From: Massilia sp. ST3
GTDB taxonomy: Bacteria; Pseudomonadota; Gammaproteobacteria; Burkholderiales; Burkholderiaceae_D
NCBI RefSeq assembly: GCF_018119405.1
Contig: NZ_JAGPWC010000015.1
Coordinates: 23,799-87,798 of the forward strand
Direction: 5' to 3'
DNA: 64,000 nucleotides
Shown: in pieces, positions 53,209 to 62,133 of the stretch
How positions within the stretch are numbered: the first letter of the stretch is position 1
Layout of the letters: every line of letters starts with the position of its first letter
Translations under genes and position numbers: made by a program
Notes under the pieces: model-generated
What the model was told of the DNA's origin: nothing
Database searches by the model: none
Seen by the model: the letters and a program-made list of their open reading frames with translations, nothing else

Positions 53209-54255
53209 TCAGGCCCCCTGTTTGCGCAGGGCTTCCGCGCAGTCGCGCACCAGCCCCGGTCCCGCGTAGATCAGGCCGCTGTACAGCTGGACCAGCTTGG
53301 CGCCGGCCGCGACCTTGGCGCGCGCGTCCTCGCCGCGCATGATGCCGCCCACGCCGATGATCGGCACGTCGTCGCGCAGCTCGGTCTTGAGCGCGCGCAC
53401 CACGATGTTCGACTGCTCGAATACCGGCGCGCCCGACAGGCCGCCGGCCTCCTGCGCATGCTTCATGCCTTCGACGTCGCGGCGGTTGAGCGTGGTGTTG
53501 GTGGCAATCACGCCGTCGATCTTGTGGCGCAGCAGGGCGCCGGCGATGTTGCGGATCTGGTCGCCATCCACGTCCGGCGCAATCTTCAGCGCCAACGGCA
53601 CGTAATGGCCATGCTCGTCGGCCAGGCGCGCCTGTTCCTGCTTGAGCTGGGAGAGCAGGGCGTCCAGTTCCGACGCGTCCTGCAGCTGGCGCAGGTTCTT
53701 GGTGTTGGGCGAGGAGATATTGACCGTCACATAGCTTGCATAGGGATAGACCTTGCGCAGGCAGTGCAGGTAGTCTTCGGCGGCGCGCTCGATCGGGGTG
53801 TCGGCGTTCTTGCCGATGTTCAGGCCGAGCACGCCCTGGCGCTCCTGGTAGAAGCGCGAGGCCTGGACATTGGCGACGAAGGCGTCCACGCCGCCGTTGT
53901 TGAAGCCCATGCGGTTGATGATGCCGCGCGCCTTCGGCAGGCGGAACATGCGCGGCTTCGGGTTGCCCATCTGGCCGCGCGGCGTCACGGTGCCGATCTC
54001 GATCGAGCCGAAGCCCAGCGCGGCCAGCCCGTCGATGTAGGCGCCGTCCTTGTCCAGGCCGGCGGCCAGGCCGACCGGGTTCGGGAAAGTGATCCCCATG
54101 ACGGTGCGCGGATCGGGCTTGGGCTTGCGCACGATGCCGGTCAGGCCCAGCCTGGCCGCACGGCGCAGGGCCGGCAGGGTCAGGTTGTGGGCCGCCTCGG
54201 GATCGAGGGAGAACAGCAGGGGACGGGCGAGGGCGTACAGGAGTTTGTCGGACAT
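53209..54255 (-). CDS. pyrD: Dihydroorotate dehydrogenase (quinone), class 2
   Basis: The 348-residue FMN enzyme oxidises dihydroorotate to orotate with quinone in pyrimidine synthesis. The N-terminal helical segment (about 1-40; [19 protein letters not shown]) forms the membrane-quinone tunnel of class 2. Motifs include [29 protein letters not shown] and [15 protein letters not shown] with the catalytic Ser. C-terminal FMN-binding glycines are in PIIGVGGI and [10 protein letters not shown]. Confidence 0.97.
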   Translation of the reverse strand: MSDKLLYALARPLLFSLDPEAAHNLTLPALRRAARLGLTGIVRKPKPDPRTVMGITFPNPVGLAAGLDKDGAYIDGLAALGFGSIEIGTVTPRGQMGNPKPRMFRLPKARGIINRMGFNNGGVDAFVANVQASRFYQERQGVLGLNIGKNADTPIERAAEDYLHCLRKVYPYASYVTVNISSPNTKNLRQLQDASELDALLSQLKQEQARLADEHGHYVPLALKIAPDVDGDQIRNIAGALLRHKIDGVIATNTTLNRRDVEGMKHAQEAGGLSGAPVFEQSNIVVRALKTELRDDVPIIGVGGIMRGEDARAKVAAGAKLVQLYSGLIYAGPGLVRDCAEALRKQGA

Positions 54256-54348
54256 GGGGTGCTCGAAGTGATAATCCCCGCCATTCTACCGCGCGCCGAC
54301 CCGATCAGGACCGGCCCGCGGCCGGCCTCTCCGGTGGCGCAAGCGTGC

Positions 54349-55077
54349 TCAGCGTTCCAGCACGCTCCAGGCGCCGTTGATACGGGCCTCCAGGGGGCGG
54401 AAATTGATCTTGTAGGCCATCTTCGGGCTTTGCTCGATCCAGTAGCCCAGGTAGACGTAGCCCAGGCCGAGCTCGCGCGCCTGGTTCACCTGCCACATCA
54501 CGTTGTAGGTGCCGTAGGAGGCGCCCTCGACGTCCGGGTCGAAGAAGGTGTACACGGAGGACAGGCCGTCCGAAAGCACGTCGATGATCGAGACCATGCG
54601 CAGGGTGCCGTTCGGTTCGCGGAATTCGACCAGGCGGGTATTGACCCGGCTCTGCAGCAGGAATTGCGCGTACTGGTCGCGGCTGTCCTGGTCCATGCCG
54701 CCGCCCACGTGGCGCGTGGTCTGGTAGCGCAGGTAGAGGGCGTAGTGTTCGTCGGAGAAGGCGAGGTTGGCCACCATCGCCACCAGGTCGCCATGGCGTT
54801 TCCAGGCGCGCCGCTGGGTGCGGTTGGGGGTGAAGTCCTCGCACTTGACGCGCACCGGGATGCAGGCCTGGCAGCCGTCGCAATACGGCCGGTAGGTGAA
54901 GATCCCGCTGCGGCGGAAGCCGTTCTTCACCAGCTCGGAGTACACGTCGGCATTGATGAGATGCGAGGGCGTGGCCACCTGGGACCTGGCCTGGCGGGAA
55001 TCGAGATAGCTGCACGGATAGGGCGCCGTGGTATAGAACTGCAGCGTGGCGAAGGGCAGGTCATTTAAGTGCGTCAT
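54349..55077 (-). CDS. bpt: Aspartate/glutamate leucyltransferase (bacterial Bpt, ATE family)
   Basis: The 242-residue enzyme of the arginyltransferase-like family transfers leucine from leucyl-tRNA to N-terminal Asp or Glu, making an N-degron. Conserved Cys-containing parts are [13 protein letters not shown] and [15 protein letters not shown] (N-terminal ATE domain), and the C-terminal domain shows [19 protein letters not shown]. It lies next to aat, the other bacterial N-degron transferase. Confidence 0.94.
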   Translation of the reverse strand: MTHLNDLPFATLQFYTTAPYPCSYLDSRQARSQVATPSHLINADVYSELVKNGFRRSGIFTYRPYCDGCQACIPVRVKCEDFTPNRTQRRAWKRHGDLVAMVANLAFSDEHYALYLRYQTTRHVGGGMDQDSRDQYAQFLLQSRVNTRLVEFREPNGTLRMVSIIDVLSDGLSSVYTFFDPDVEGASYGTYNVMWQVNQARELGLGYVYLGYWIEQSPKMAYKINFRPLEARINGAWSVLER

Positions 55078-55138
55078 GCAAAAAGCTCTCGAGACGACGT
55101 GGTGAACCTATTTTAGCGAAATCGCGGGGCGCACACTG

Positions 55139-55861
55139 TTAGCCAGTCAACGGTGCCGTCACCTTCCATTGCGTGATCGCCGGCTCGCGGATCGCCGCCC
55201 GCAAGTGCTCCAGGAACTGGCTGCGCGGGATCGGCGCGGCGCCCAGCGAGGCCAGGTGGCCGGTCTCCTGCTGGCAGTCGATCATGCGCACGCCCTGCTG
55301 GCGCAGGAAGGCGACCAGGTAGGCGAGCGCTACCTTGGAGGCGTCCGAGACGCGCGCGAACATCGATTCGCCATAGAACATGCGGCCGATGCAGACGCCA
55401 TAGGCGCCACCCACCAGCTCGCCATCCAGCCAGACTTCCGACGAATGCGCATAGCCCAGCCGGTGCAGGCCGGTGTAGCCGTCGACGATCTCTTCCGAAA
55501 TCCAGGTGCCGGGACCGTCGCGCCGCGGCGCCGCGCAGGCCCGCATCACCTCCTCGAAGGCGCTGTCGAAACGGACATCCCAGCTTCCGCCCTCGAGGCG
55601 GCTGCGCTCGACCTTGCGCAGGGTCTTCTTGAGGCTGTCGCTGATCTTGAAGTCCTCGGTAAGCAGGACCATGCGCGGGTCGGTGCTCCACCACAGGATC
55701 GGCTGGCCCTCGGAAAACCAGGGAAAGATGCCGTTCTGGTATGCAAGGAGCAGGCGCCGCGGCGAGAGGTCGGCGCCGGCGGCCAGCAGGCCGGGCGCGT
55801 CCACGGTCAGTGCCTCGGACACGTCGGGAAACGGCGTATCGCTCTCGAGCCAGGGGATCAT
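55139..55861 (-). CDS. aat: Leucyl/phenylalanyl-tRNA--protein transferase
   Basis: The 240-residue enzyme adds Leu or Phe to N-terminal Arg or Lys of proteins for ClpAP degradation. Family motifs are [30 protein letters not shown] and [20 protein letters not shown]. Located upstream of bpt on the same strand with a 61-bp gap, probably in one transcript with the Nudix gene upstream. Confidence 0.96.
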   Translation of the reverse strand: MIPWLESDTPFPDVSEALTVDAPGLLAAGADLSPRRLLLAYQNGIFPWFSEGQPILWWSTDPRMVLLTEDFKISDSLKKTLRKVERSRLEGGSWDVRFDSAFEEVMRACAAPRRDGPGTWISEEIVDGYTGLHRLGYAHSSEVWLDGELVGGAYGVCIGRMFYGESMFARVSDASKVALAYLVAFLRQQGVRMIDCQQETGHLASLGAAPIPRSQFLEHLRAAIREPAITQWKVTAPLTG

Positions 55862-55876
55862 GCGGGCCTCGCCTGC

Positions 55877-56458
55877 TCAGTCGGGCGCTCGGGGCGCGAG
55901 CATGGGACGCACGATGTCCCGGCTGTGGAAGCCGTAGCCGCCGCCCTCGCGCACCTTGACGCGGTCGGCGAAGAACAGTTCCAGGGTGGTGCGGATGGTG
56001 GGGAAGGCCAGCTCGTCCCAGGGGATCTCGTCCTCGGTGAACAGCTGCACGTCCAGGCTTTCGATGCCCGGCTCGAAGTCGAGGTCGCGCAGGCGCGCCA
56101 GGTAGAACAGGTGGACCTGGTGGACATGGGCCACGTTCAGCAGGGTGAACAGATTGCCGAGCTCGACGTTGGCGCCGGCTTCCTCCTCGGTTTCGCGCAC
56201 GGCGGCCTGCTCGGTGGTCTCTTCGTTTTCCATGAAGCCGGCCGGCAGGGTCCAGTAGCCGTAGCGCGGCTCGATGGCGCGGCGGCACAGCAGCACCTGC
56301 AGCTTGCCGTCCTGTTCCCAGACGGGGAGCGAGCCGATGACCAGCTTGGGATTGTGATAATGGATGGTGTGGCAGTGCGTGCAGACGTAGCGCGGCCGGT
56401 TGTCGCCTTCAGGGATGGCCAGCGCGACAGGATGGGCGCACTCGGAGCAGAATTTCAT
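55877..56458 (-). CDS. Nudix hydrolase with N-terminal zinc ribbon
   Basis: The 193-residue protein starts MKFCSECAHPV and has a zinc ribbon (Cys4, Cys7, Cys26, Cys29), as in NudC-related enzymes. The Nudix box is GFMENEETTEQAAVRETEEE (about residues 74-93), matching the Gx5Ex7REUxEE pattern. It would hydrolyse a nucleoside diphosphate linked compound; NADH is possible but not shown. It lies 15 bp upstream of aat on the same strand. Confidence 0.92.
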   Translation of the reverse strand: MKFCSECAHPVALAIPEGDNRPRYVCTHCHTIHYHNPKLVIGSLPVWEQDGKLQVLLCRRAIEPRYGYWTLPAGFMENEETTEQAAVRETEEEAGANVELGNLFTLLNVAHVHQVHLFYLARLRDLDFEPGIESLDVQLFTEDEIPWDELAFPTIRTTLELFFADRVKVREGGGYGFHSRDIVRPMLAPRAPD

Positions 56459-56600
56459 AGGTCATCGGCAAATTGGTATTGCCCTTTACTTTACACTGAT
56501 TGCAGTGCTCATGTGGTCCGGCAAGAGCCCCGGCGGGAGGCGGCGCGGCTTATGCATGAGCCATACCGTGCTGCAATCGCACACTCCGGTGGGATTGAAT

Positions 56601-56629
56601 TTGCCTAAAGGGCCGAAGCTGCGTATAAT
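56601..56629 (+). promoter_or_regulatory. sigma70 promoter of initiator tRNA
   Basis: TTGCCT and perfect TATAAT with a 17-bp spacer, 13 bp upstream of the tRNA 5' end. Confidence 0.85.
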
Positions 56630-56642
56630 ACGAACCATCAGA

Positions 56643-56719
56643 CGCGGGGTGGAGCAGTCTGGCAGCTCGTCGGGCTCATAACCCGAAGGTCACAGGTTCA
56701 AATCCTGTCCCCGCAACCA
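56643..56719 (+). tRNA. Initiator tRNA-fMet (anticodon CAT)
   Basis: The 77-nt tRNA has anticodon CAT in loop CTCATAA, three G-C pairs at the base of the anticodon stem (GGG/CCC) and a mismatched first acceptor pair (C1-A72), both features of the bacterial initiator. The CCA end is encoded. The sequence is close to the E. coli initiator. Confidence 0.97.
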
Positions 56720-56726
56720 GATTCCG

Positions 56727-56760
56727 AAAGCCGCTGATTCGCAAGAGTCAGCGGCTTTTT
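56727..56760 (+). terminator. Terminator of initiator tRNA
   Basis: Eleven-bp stem AAAGCCGCTGA / TCAGCGGCTTT with a 10-base loop and TTTTT at the end. Confidence 0.9.
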
Positions 56761-56777
56761 CCATTGGCGTTTTCCAT

Positions 56778-56891
56778 CGTAGGGTTGGCGGCTTCGCCGC
56801 CGACGCGGCAAATGTTACCGCCTCCAATGCCGGGTTCGGTGAATCCACGGCCGGCTATCACCGCGTCGGCGGCAGAGCCGCCGACCTTACG
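56778..56891. repeat. Family-2 palindromic repeat, copy C
   Basis: Ends CGTAGGGTTGGCGGC and GCCGCCGACCTTACG; contains CTATCACCGCGTCGGC. The stems are changed to TTGGCGGC/GCCGCCGAC relative to copies A and B, with compensatory changes on both sides, so pairing is kept. Confidence 0.83.
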
Positions 56892-57013
56892 GTTAGCTCT
56901 ACCTTATCGATGCAGCGCAAACCCGCTGCGTTCACCTGCAATCTCCCCGCATCCGCCTGGTCCAACCCGCAAAGGCTGGCGCCACGCCGGCCGCATGCAA
57001 GGGACAAGCACTC

Positions 57014-57427
57014 ATGATCCATGTGGACGATATCAACGATGCCTGGGGCTGGGTCGGCTTGAACGCCGTCGAAGTCCTCGGGGCCAATGCCTTCGGCAAC
57101 CTCATCCTGCGCGACGAGGACGGCCATTACTGGCGCCTGCGCCCGCAGGACCTGTGCTGCGAGCCCGTCGCCAGCAGCCGGGCCGACTTCGACGCGCTCT
57201 CCTATAACCAGGATTTCCTCAACGACTGGTACATGCCGGAAGTCGTGCGCCTGGCCGAGGCGGCGCTCGGCCCGCTCCCGGACGGGCGCAAGTACTGTCT
57301 CAGGATTCCCAGCGCGCTCGGCGGGCACTACGGGCGCGACAACCTGGCCACGGTGCCGCTGGCCGAGCTGATCCGTTTTTCGGGAGAAGGAGCGCAGCAG
57401 TTCGAGGGCCTGCCGCGCTGGAACTGA
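57014..57427 (+). CDS. Tdi1/DUF1851-like protein (T6SS immunity-type domain)
   Basis: The 137-residue protein resembles the C-terminal domain of type VI secretion immunity protein Tdi1 (DUF1851): WGWVGLNAVEVLGANAFGNL, DEDGHYWRLRPQDL and FLNDWYMPEVVRLAEAALGP. No toxin or T6SS gene is adjacent. The assignment is from memory of the family pattern. It is convergent with alkA. Confidence 0.7.
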   Translation: MIHVDDINDAWGWVGLNAVEVLGANAFGNLILRDEDGHYWRLRPQDLCCEPVASSRADFDALSYNQDFLNDWYMPEVVRLAEAALGPLPDGRKYCLRIPSALGGHYGRDNLATVPLAELIRFSGEGAQQFEGLPRWN

Positions 57428-57429
57428 AG

Positions 57430-58317
57430 CTAGCCCGGCTGTTCGCCCAGGCTGGCCCATAGATAGGCCGCGGCCATGGTCCGGTGCGGCTTGTAGCGTT
57501 CCAGCAGGCGCTCGGCCTCGGCGATATCGGGCCGGGCTTCGCCGCCCATCAGCTTGTGGAAGGCGGTGCGCACCGCGACGTCGCCGTGCAGCGAGCAATC
57601 GGGGTAGCCGTAGCCGCGCAGCAGCGCGTAGTTGACGGTCCAGGGGCCGATGCCCTTGACCGCCAGCAGCTCGCGGCTGACTTCCTGAGGATCGCGCTCG
57701 CGCGCCAGCGATAGAAAGCCGTCCGCCACCATCCGGGCCAGACGCAGCACCGTCTCGGCCTTGGCGCGCGAGAACTTGCGGCCCGTCAGGTCCTCGAGCT
57801 GGAGGCGGGCCACGTCCGGCGCTTCCGGATAGCACCACAGGCCGCTGGAATGCGGGCGCCCGGCGACCTGGATCAGGGTGCGGCGCAGCGCGATGGCGAA
57901 GCCGAGGTTGATCTGCTGGCCGATGATGGCCCAGGTCAGGGCCTCGAACACGGTGGCCGACTGCACGATGCGCAGGCCGGGCTGGCGCGCCAAAACGGGG
58001 CCGAGCAGCGGATCGCCGTGCGCGGCAGCGGCAAAGGCGGCCGGGTCGATGCGCAGGCCCAGCATGTTGAGCAGGGCGTCGTGCAGGGCTTGCCGCTGGG
58101 CGGCGCCCAGCTCGCCGTCGGCGGCGATCCGGCACCGGGCGGCCTGCGGCGTGAAGGCGATCTCGATCAGGACCGGTATGCGGTCGAGCAGGATGCCCTT
58201 GCGCAGGCCCGCTTCGGTAATTTGCTCTGCCACGCCTTCAGCATCGCGGCCGTGGAAGGCGAGCACATCCTGCATCCGGTAGCCGGCGGGCAGGGGAAGG
58301 GCCAACTCGGTGATCAT
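57430..58317 (-). CDS. alkA: DNA-3-methyladenine glycosylase II, AlkA-like
   Basis: The 295-residue base-excision repair enzyme has an N-terminal AlkA-type domain and a helix-hairpin-helix motif LLAVKGIGPWTVNYALLRGY (about 217-236), with the likely catalytic Asp246 in SLHGDVAVR. Its start overlaps the stop of the EamA gene upstream (ATGA type), so the two are cotranscribed. No ada gene is adjacent. Confidence 0.9.
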   Translation of the reverse strand: MITELALPLPAGYRMQDVLAFHGRDAEGVAEQITEAGLRKGILLDRIPVLIEIAFTPQAARCRIAADGELGAAQRQALHDALLNMLGLRIDPAAFAAAAHGDPLLGPVLARQPGLRIVQSATVFEALTWAIIGQQINLGFAIALRRTLIQVAGRPHSSGLWCYPEAPDVARLQLEDLTGRKFSRAKAETVLRLARMVADGFLSLARERDPQEVSRELLAVKGIGPWTVNYALLRGYGYPDCSLHGDVAVRTAFHKLMGGEARPDIAEAERLLERYKPHRTMAAAYLWASLGEQPG

Positions 58318-59222
58318 TTACTTTGCACCGCGGCCGGCGCGCGCAGGAAGGACGGCTTGAAGCCCGTCACGAGCGCGGTCCCCAGCAGGACGATGGCCGA
58401 GCCGGCCAGCGTATGCCAGCCCACTACCTCGTGCAGGAAGATCGCGCCCCACAGGATGCCGAACACCGGGTTCAGGAAGGTCACGGTCAGGGCCGAGGTG
58501 GTGCCGACTTCCTCGATCAGCTTGAAGTAGAGGATGTAGGCGATGCCGCTGCACAGCACGCCGAGCGCGAGCACGGCGGCCATGATGCCCAGGGTCGGTT
58601 CGCCGGGCGAGGGGAACAGCGGAATCACGGGCAGCACCAGCAGGGCGGCGGCCCACATCGAGCCATGGGCGTTGGCGAAGGGCGGCACCGCCCTGGCGGA
58701 TTTCGCGTACTGGCTGGCGACGCTGTAGCTGAGCGAGGCGACCAGGGCCGCGCCGACCGCCATGCCGGCGCCGGGCAGGTCCGACACGTGGTCGAAGCCA
58801 ACCAGCAGGGCCACGCCGATGGTGCCCAGCACCAGGCCCAGGGCGGCGCGCGGGCTGACCGGCTGGCGCGCCCACACGAAGGCGACCAGCGCGCCCCACA
58901 TCGGCGCGGTGGCGTTCAGCACCGACAGCACCGAGGCCGACAGGGTGCGCGCGGCGAAGGCGAACAGCACGAAGGGCAGGGCGGAATTGAACAGGCCCAG
59001 GATCAGGTAGTGCTTCCAGTGCTCGCGCAGGTTCAGCGGCGCGGTGGAGGGGCGCTTGCGCAGCACCCAGGCCACGCCTGCCAGGAACAGGGCGGCGAAG
59101 GCGACCCGGTATTCGATCAGCACCGCGGGCCCGAGCACCGGAGCGGCGATGCGCATGAAGAGGAAGGAGCCGCCCCAGATGGCGGCCAGCGCGACCAGGC
59201 GCAGCATGTTGGCAGTGTTCAT
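58314..59222 (-). CDS. EamA/DMT-superfamily transporter
   Basis: The 302-residue protein begins MNTANMLRLVALAAIWGGSF and has ten hydrophobic helices in two EamA repeats. It differs from the exporter at 41905. Substrate unknown; small-molecule export is the family role. Translationally coupled to alkA. Confidence 0.88.
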   Translation of the reverse strand: MNTANMLRLVALAAIWGGSFLFMRIAAPVLGPAVLIEYRVAFAALFLAGVAWVLRKRPSTAPLNLREHWKHYLILGLFNSALPFVLFAFAARTLSASVLSVLNATAPMWGALVAFVWARQPVSPRAALGLVLGTIGVALLVGFDHVSDLPGAGMAVGAALVASLSYSVASQYAKSARAVPPFANAHGSMWAAALLVLPVIPLFPSPGEPTLGIMAAVLALGVLCSGIAYILYFKLIEEVGTTSALTVTFLNPVFGILWGAIFLHEVVGWHTLAGSAIVLLGTALVTGFKPSFLRAPAAVQSK

Positions 59223-59307
59223 GGTGTTCGGCTCAAAGACTAGGGATGGTGATGGCGCGGTCTTGCTTGCGCCATCCGCTTCTTGCTATTGAATCTTGCT
59301 ATTGAAT

Positions 59308-60321
59308 TTAGGCGGCGCGGGCGCAGGCCTCGGCGCCGGGCGCCTCCACCGCGGCCGCATGCGGCACCAGCATCGCGGCCGGCACCGCGTTCTTCACGGC
59401 GGTGAGCTCGGCCATGATCGAGATCGCGATCTCGGCCGGGGTCTTGCTGCCGATATACAGGCCGATCGGGCCGTGCAGGCGCGCCAGCTGTTCGTCGGTC
59501 AGGTCGAACAGTTTGAGGCGCTCGCGCCGCTTGCTGTTGTTCAGGCGCGAGCCGATGGCGCCCACGTAGAAGGCCTCCGATTTCAATGCCTCCATCAGGG
59601 CCAGGTCGTCCAGCTTCGGGTCGTGGGTGAGCGCCACCACCGCGCTGCGCGCGTCGAGCCGAGCCTCGAGCACCAGGTCGTCGGGCATGGCGTGCACCAG
59701 CTCCACGCCGGGCAGGTTCCAGCCGCTGCGGTATTCCTCGCGCGGATCGCACACCGTGACGCGGTAGTCCATGCCGGCCGCCACCTGGGCCAGGAAGCGC
59801 GACAAGGGACCTGCGCCGATGATGTACAGGCGCCAGCGCGGGCCGTGGACCGTGTGCAGCACGCCGTCCTCGATGCGCTGGACCGTGCCGGCATCGGCGC
59901 GGCGCAGGCTGACGGCGCCGGTCGTCAGGTCGACGCTGCGCTCGACCAGTTCGCCCCGGCCGAGACGCTCGAGCAGTTCGGCGATGCGGCTGTCGCGCGA
60001 CAGTGCTTCGATGGCCAGTTCGATGGTGCCGCCGCAAGGCAGGCCGAAGCGGTGCGCCTCGTCGGCGCTAATGCCGTAGCTGACGATCCTGGGCCGGGTG
60101 AGTTCGATCCCCTTGTCGCGTACCGCCGCGATCAGGTCATCCTCGATGCAGCCGCCAGAGACCGAGCCCACCACCTGGCCGTCCTCGCAGATCGCGAGGG
60201 TGGCGCCGATCGGGCGCGGGCTGGAACCCCAGGTCTTGATCACCGTGACCAGCTGGCAGCGCCGGCCGGCATCCAGCCAGGCGGCGGAGGTTTTCAGCAC
60301 TTCGAGGTCGATACTGTCCAT
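59308..60321 (-). CDS. XdhC/CoxI-family protein
   Basis: The 337-residue protein has an N-terminal XdhC/CoxI domain (about 15-80; VIKTWGSSPRPIGATLAICE, GSVSGGCIEDDLI) and a C-terminal Rossmann fold (about 165-310; LYIIGAGPLSRFLAQVAAG). XdhC inserts and sulfurates the molybdenum cofactor in xanthine dehydrogenase. No xdhAB genes are adjacent, so the client enzyme is unknown. Confidence 0.9.
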   Translation of the reverse strand: MDSIDLEVLKTSAAWLDAGRRCQLVTVIKTWGSSPRPIGATLAICEDGQVVGSVSGGCIEDDLIAAVRDKGIELTRPRIVSYGISADEAHRFGLPCGGTIELAIEALSRDSRIAELLERLGRGELVERSVDLTTGAVSLRRADAGTVQRIEDGVLHTVHGPRWRLYIIGAGPLSRFLAQVAAGMDYRVTVCDPREEYRSGWNLPGVELVHAMPDDLVLEARLDARSAVVALTHDPKLDDLALMEALKSEAFYVGAIGSRLNNSKRRERLKLFDLTDEQLARLHGPIGLYIGSKTPAEIAISIMAELTAVKNAVPAAMLVPHAAAVEAPGAEACARAA

Positions 60322-60410
60322 GGGGGCGGTGGGGAGAGGTGGATGGACAATGATACAAAAAAAGCGCGGGGTGTGTTGGCTGGTGGCGTGGCAATGGGGT
60401 GTGCATGAAA

Positions 60411-60518
60411 ACTTGGGTCCCGGCCTTCGCCGGGACGACGTTCAAAAGGAAGTGGCCACACCATTCTCAAGTGGCCCGCTACCTCAGCACGTCGTCCGGC
60501 GAAGGCCGGGACCCAAGT
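60411..60518. repeat. Family-1 palindromic repeat, inward arms
   Basis: ACTTGGGTCCCGGCCTTCGC...GACGACG and CGTCGTCCGGCGAAGGCCGG...CCCAAGT. It lies between two genes that both run on the minus strand. Confidence 0.87.
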
Positions 60519-60540
60519 TTAGTACCGCAGTGTTAGCCTC

Positions 60541-61638
60541 TCAAGGCACCAGCGGCTTATTCCCCGACCGCTTCGTCCTGATCTCCGCCAGCGCCTTGTC
60601 CATCGCCGCCACCCGCGCCGCCATGCCCGGATGGTTCGCCGTATAGCCATTCAGCACCGAGGCCGGATAGGTCGCCGCCAGCCGCTTCCAGAATCCCGAC
60701 GCGCCTTCGACGCGGTAGTCGGCGCGCGCCAGCAGGTACATGGCCAGGCGGTCGGCTTGGGCATCGCTCTCGGCCGGCATGGCCTTGATGCCGCCGCTGC
60801 CGATCAGCATCGAGGTATCCGGCGTGACGCGGATCAGGTTGTCGATGATGCCGCCGATGGTCCCCGCGTTGCGTTGCGTGGCCGCGTGGCCCAGCATGTT
60901 GTGCGCCATGGTGCGCGCCACCACGTAGGCCAGCTCGTCGTCGTTCTGGGTAAAGTTCATCATGCCGCGCGTGACCATGACGCGTCCGCCGTCCGCATAG
61001 GCGTTGACGTTGTCGGCGTTGCCCAGTTCGATGGCGAACGCGCAGGCGCGCGTCACCGGGATGCTGAGATCGCGGGTAGCCCCGTTGCGTTCGATGGTCA
61101 GGGGCAGGGTGGCCTGCTTGGCCATGATCGGGCCGAACACCGCGCCCGCCTGCGACAGCGCCTGCGGGCCTTCGGGCAGCGGCTTGCCGCCCGCGGCCAC
61201 CAGGCCGTCTCCCTGGCGCAGGCCGGCCTTGGCGGCGCCGCTGCCGGCCAGCACATTGGTCACCTGCAGGCGCTCGCCCATGCCGAACACCACGTGCGCG
61301 GCTTCGTTGTAGAAGCCGGGGTAGGAGTGGCGGTTCTTGGCGGTGAAGCCGAGCAGGTTGCGGGCGTGCTTGGTGCACAGCTCCGCATTGTCGATCAGGA
61401 GGGGAGCCGCGACCCGGTACAGGCGGTCCTGCAGGGTGGCCATCTTGTTGAGGGTGTCGGCCGCCGCGGCCATCTGCGGGGTCAGCTCGGGCTTGGCCGG
61501 CTGGGCGCCGGCGAAGATGCCGGGCTGGGCGCCCGGGACCGTCGGTCCTGGCGTGGAGCAGGCCGACAGCAAGGCAGCGGTGGCGACGACCAGCGCGAGC
61601 GGACGTCGATGCGTGGGCAGGCGATGGATGCGGATCAT
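60541..61638 (-). CDS. M48-like lipoprotein with degenerate zinc motif and PDZ domain
   Basis: The 365-residue protein has a lipoprotein signal (LVVATAALLSAC, Cys27), a PDZ-like segment (about 118-195; LAGSGAAKAGLRQGDGLVAAG) and an M48 peptidase fold region. The zinc motif HExxH is replaced by RTMAH (242-246) in VVARTMAHNMLGH, while the later acidic segment ESDAQADRLA remains. It may therefore be a non-catalytic chaperone-like homologue. It starts 22 bp upstream of its neighbour dut on the same strand. Confidence 0.8.
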   Translation of the reverse strand: MIRIHRLPTHRRPLALVVATAALLSACSTPGPTVPGAQPGIFAGAQPAKPELTPQMAAAADTLNKMATLQDRLYRVAAPLLIDNAELCTKHARNLLGFTAKNRHSYPGFYNEAAHVVFGMGERLQVTNVLAGSGAAKAGLRQGDGLVAAGGKPLPEGPQALSQAGAVFGPIMAKQATLPLTIERNGATRDLSIPVTRACAFAIELGNADNVNAYADGGRVMVTRGMMNFTQNDDELAYVVARTMAHNMLGHAATQRNAGTIGGIIDNLIRVTPDTSMLIGSGGIKAMPAESDAQADRLAMYLLARADYRVEGASGFWKRLAATYPASVLNGYTANHPGMAARVAAMDKALAEIRTKRSGNKPLVP

Positions 61639-61659
61639 GGTCCTCCTTAATGCATGTTG

Positions 61660-62109
61660 TTATTGTTTGCCGGTGCTGCCGAACCCTCCGGCGCCCCGTT
61701 CGCTCGATGCGAACTCCTCCACCACATTGAAGCCAACCTGCAAAACAGGCACGATGATGAGCTGCGCCAGGCGATCCATGGGCTGCAGCGTAAACACGGT
61801 CTGGCCGCGGTTCCAGGTCGAGACCATCAGCTGGCCCTGGTAATCGGAGTCGATCAAGCCTACCAGATTGCCGAGAACGATGCCGTTCTTATGGCCGAGC
61901 CCGCTGCGCGGCAGGATCATGGCCGCATAGCCCGGATCGCCGATGTGGATCGCCAGGCCGGTCGGCACCAGCACCGTCTGTCCAGGCTCGATGACGAGCG
62001 GGGCGTCGATGCAGGCGCGCAGGTCCAGGCCCGCGCTGCCGGGGGTGCCGTAGGCCGGCAGGAAGTCCTTCATGCGCGGGTCGAGGATCTTGAGGTCGAT
62101 GTTCTTCAT
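61660..62109 (-). CDS. dut: Deoxyuridine 5'-triphosphate nucleotidohydrolase
   Basis: The 149-residue trimeric dUTPase has all five motifs, including [43 protein letters not shown], and the C-terminal [13 protein letters not shown] that closes over the active site. It removes dUTP and provides dUMP for dTMP synthesis. Next to coaBC, as in many proteobacteria. Confidence 0.97.
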   Translation of the reverse strand: MKNIDLKILDPRMKDFLPAYGTPGSAGLDLRACIDAPLVIEPGQTVLVPTGLAIHIGDPGYAAMILPRSGLGHKNGIVLGNLVGLIDSDYQGQLMVSTWNRGQTVFTLQPMDRLAQLIIVPVLQVGFNVVEEFASSERGAGGFGSTGKQ

Positions 62110-62133
62110 GCGTGGTAGTTCGTCTTCTTGTGA

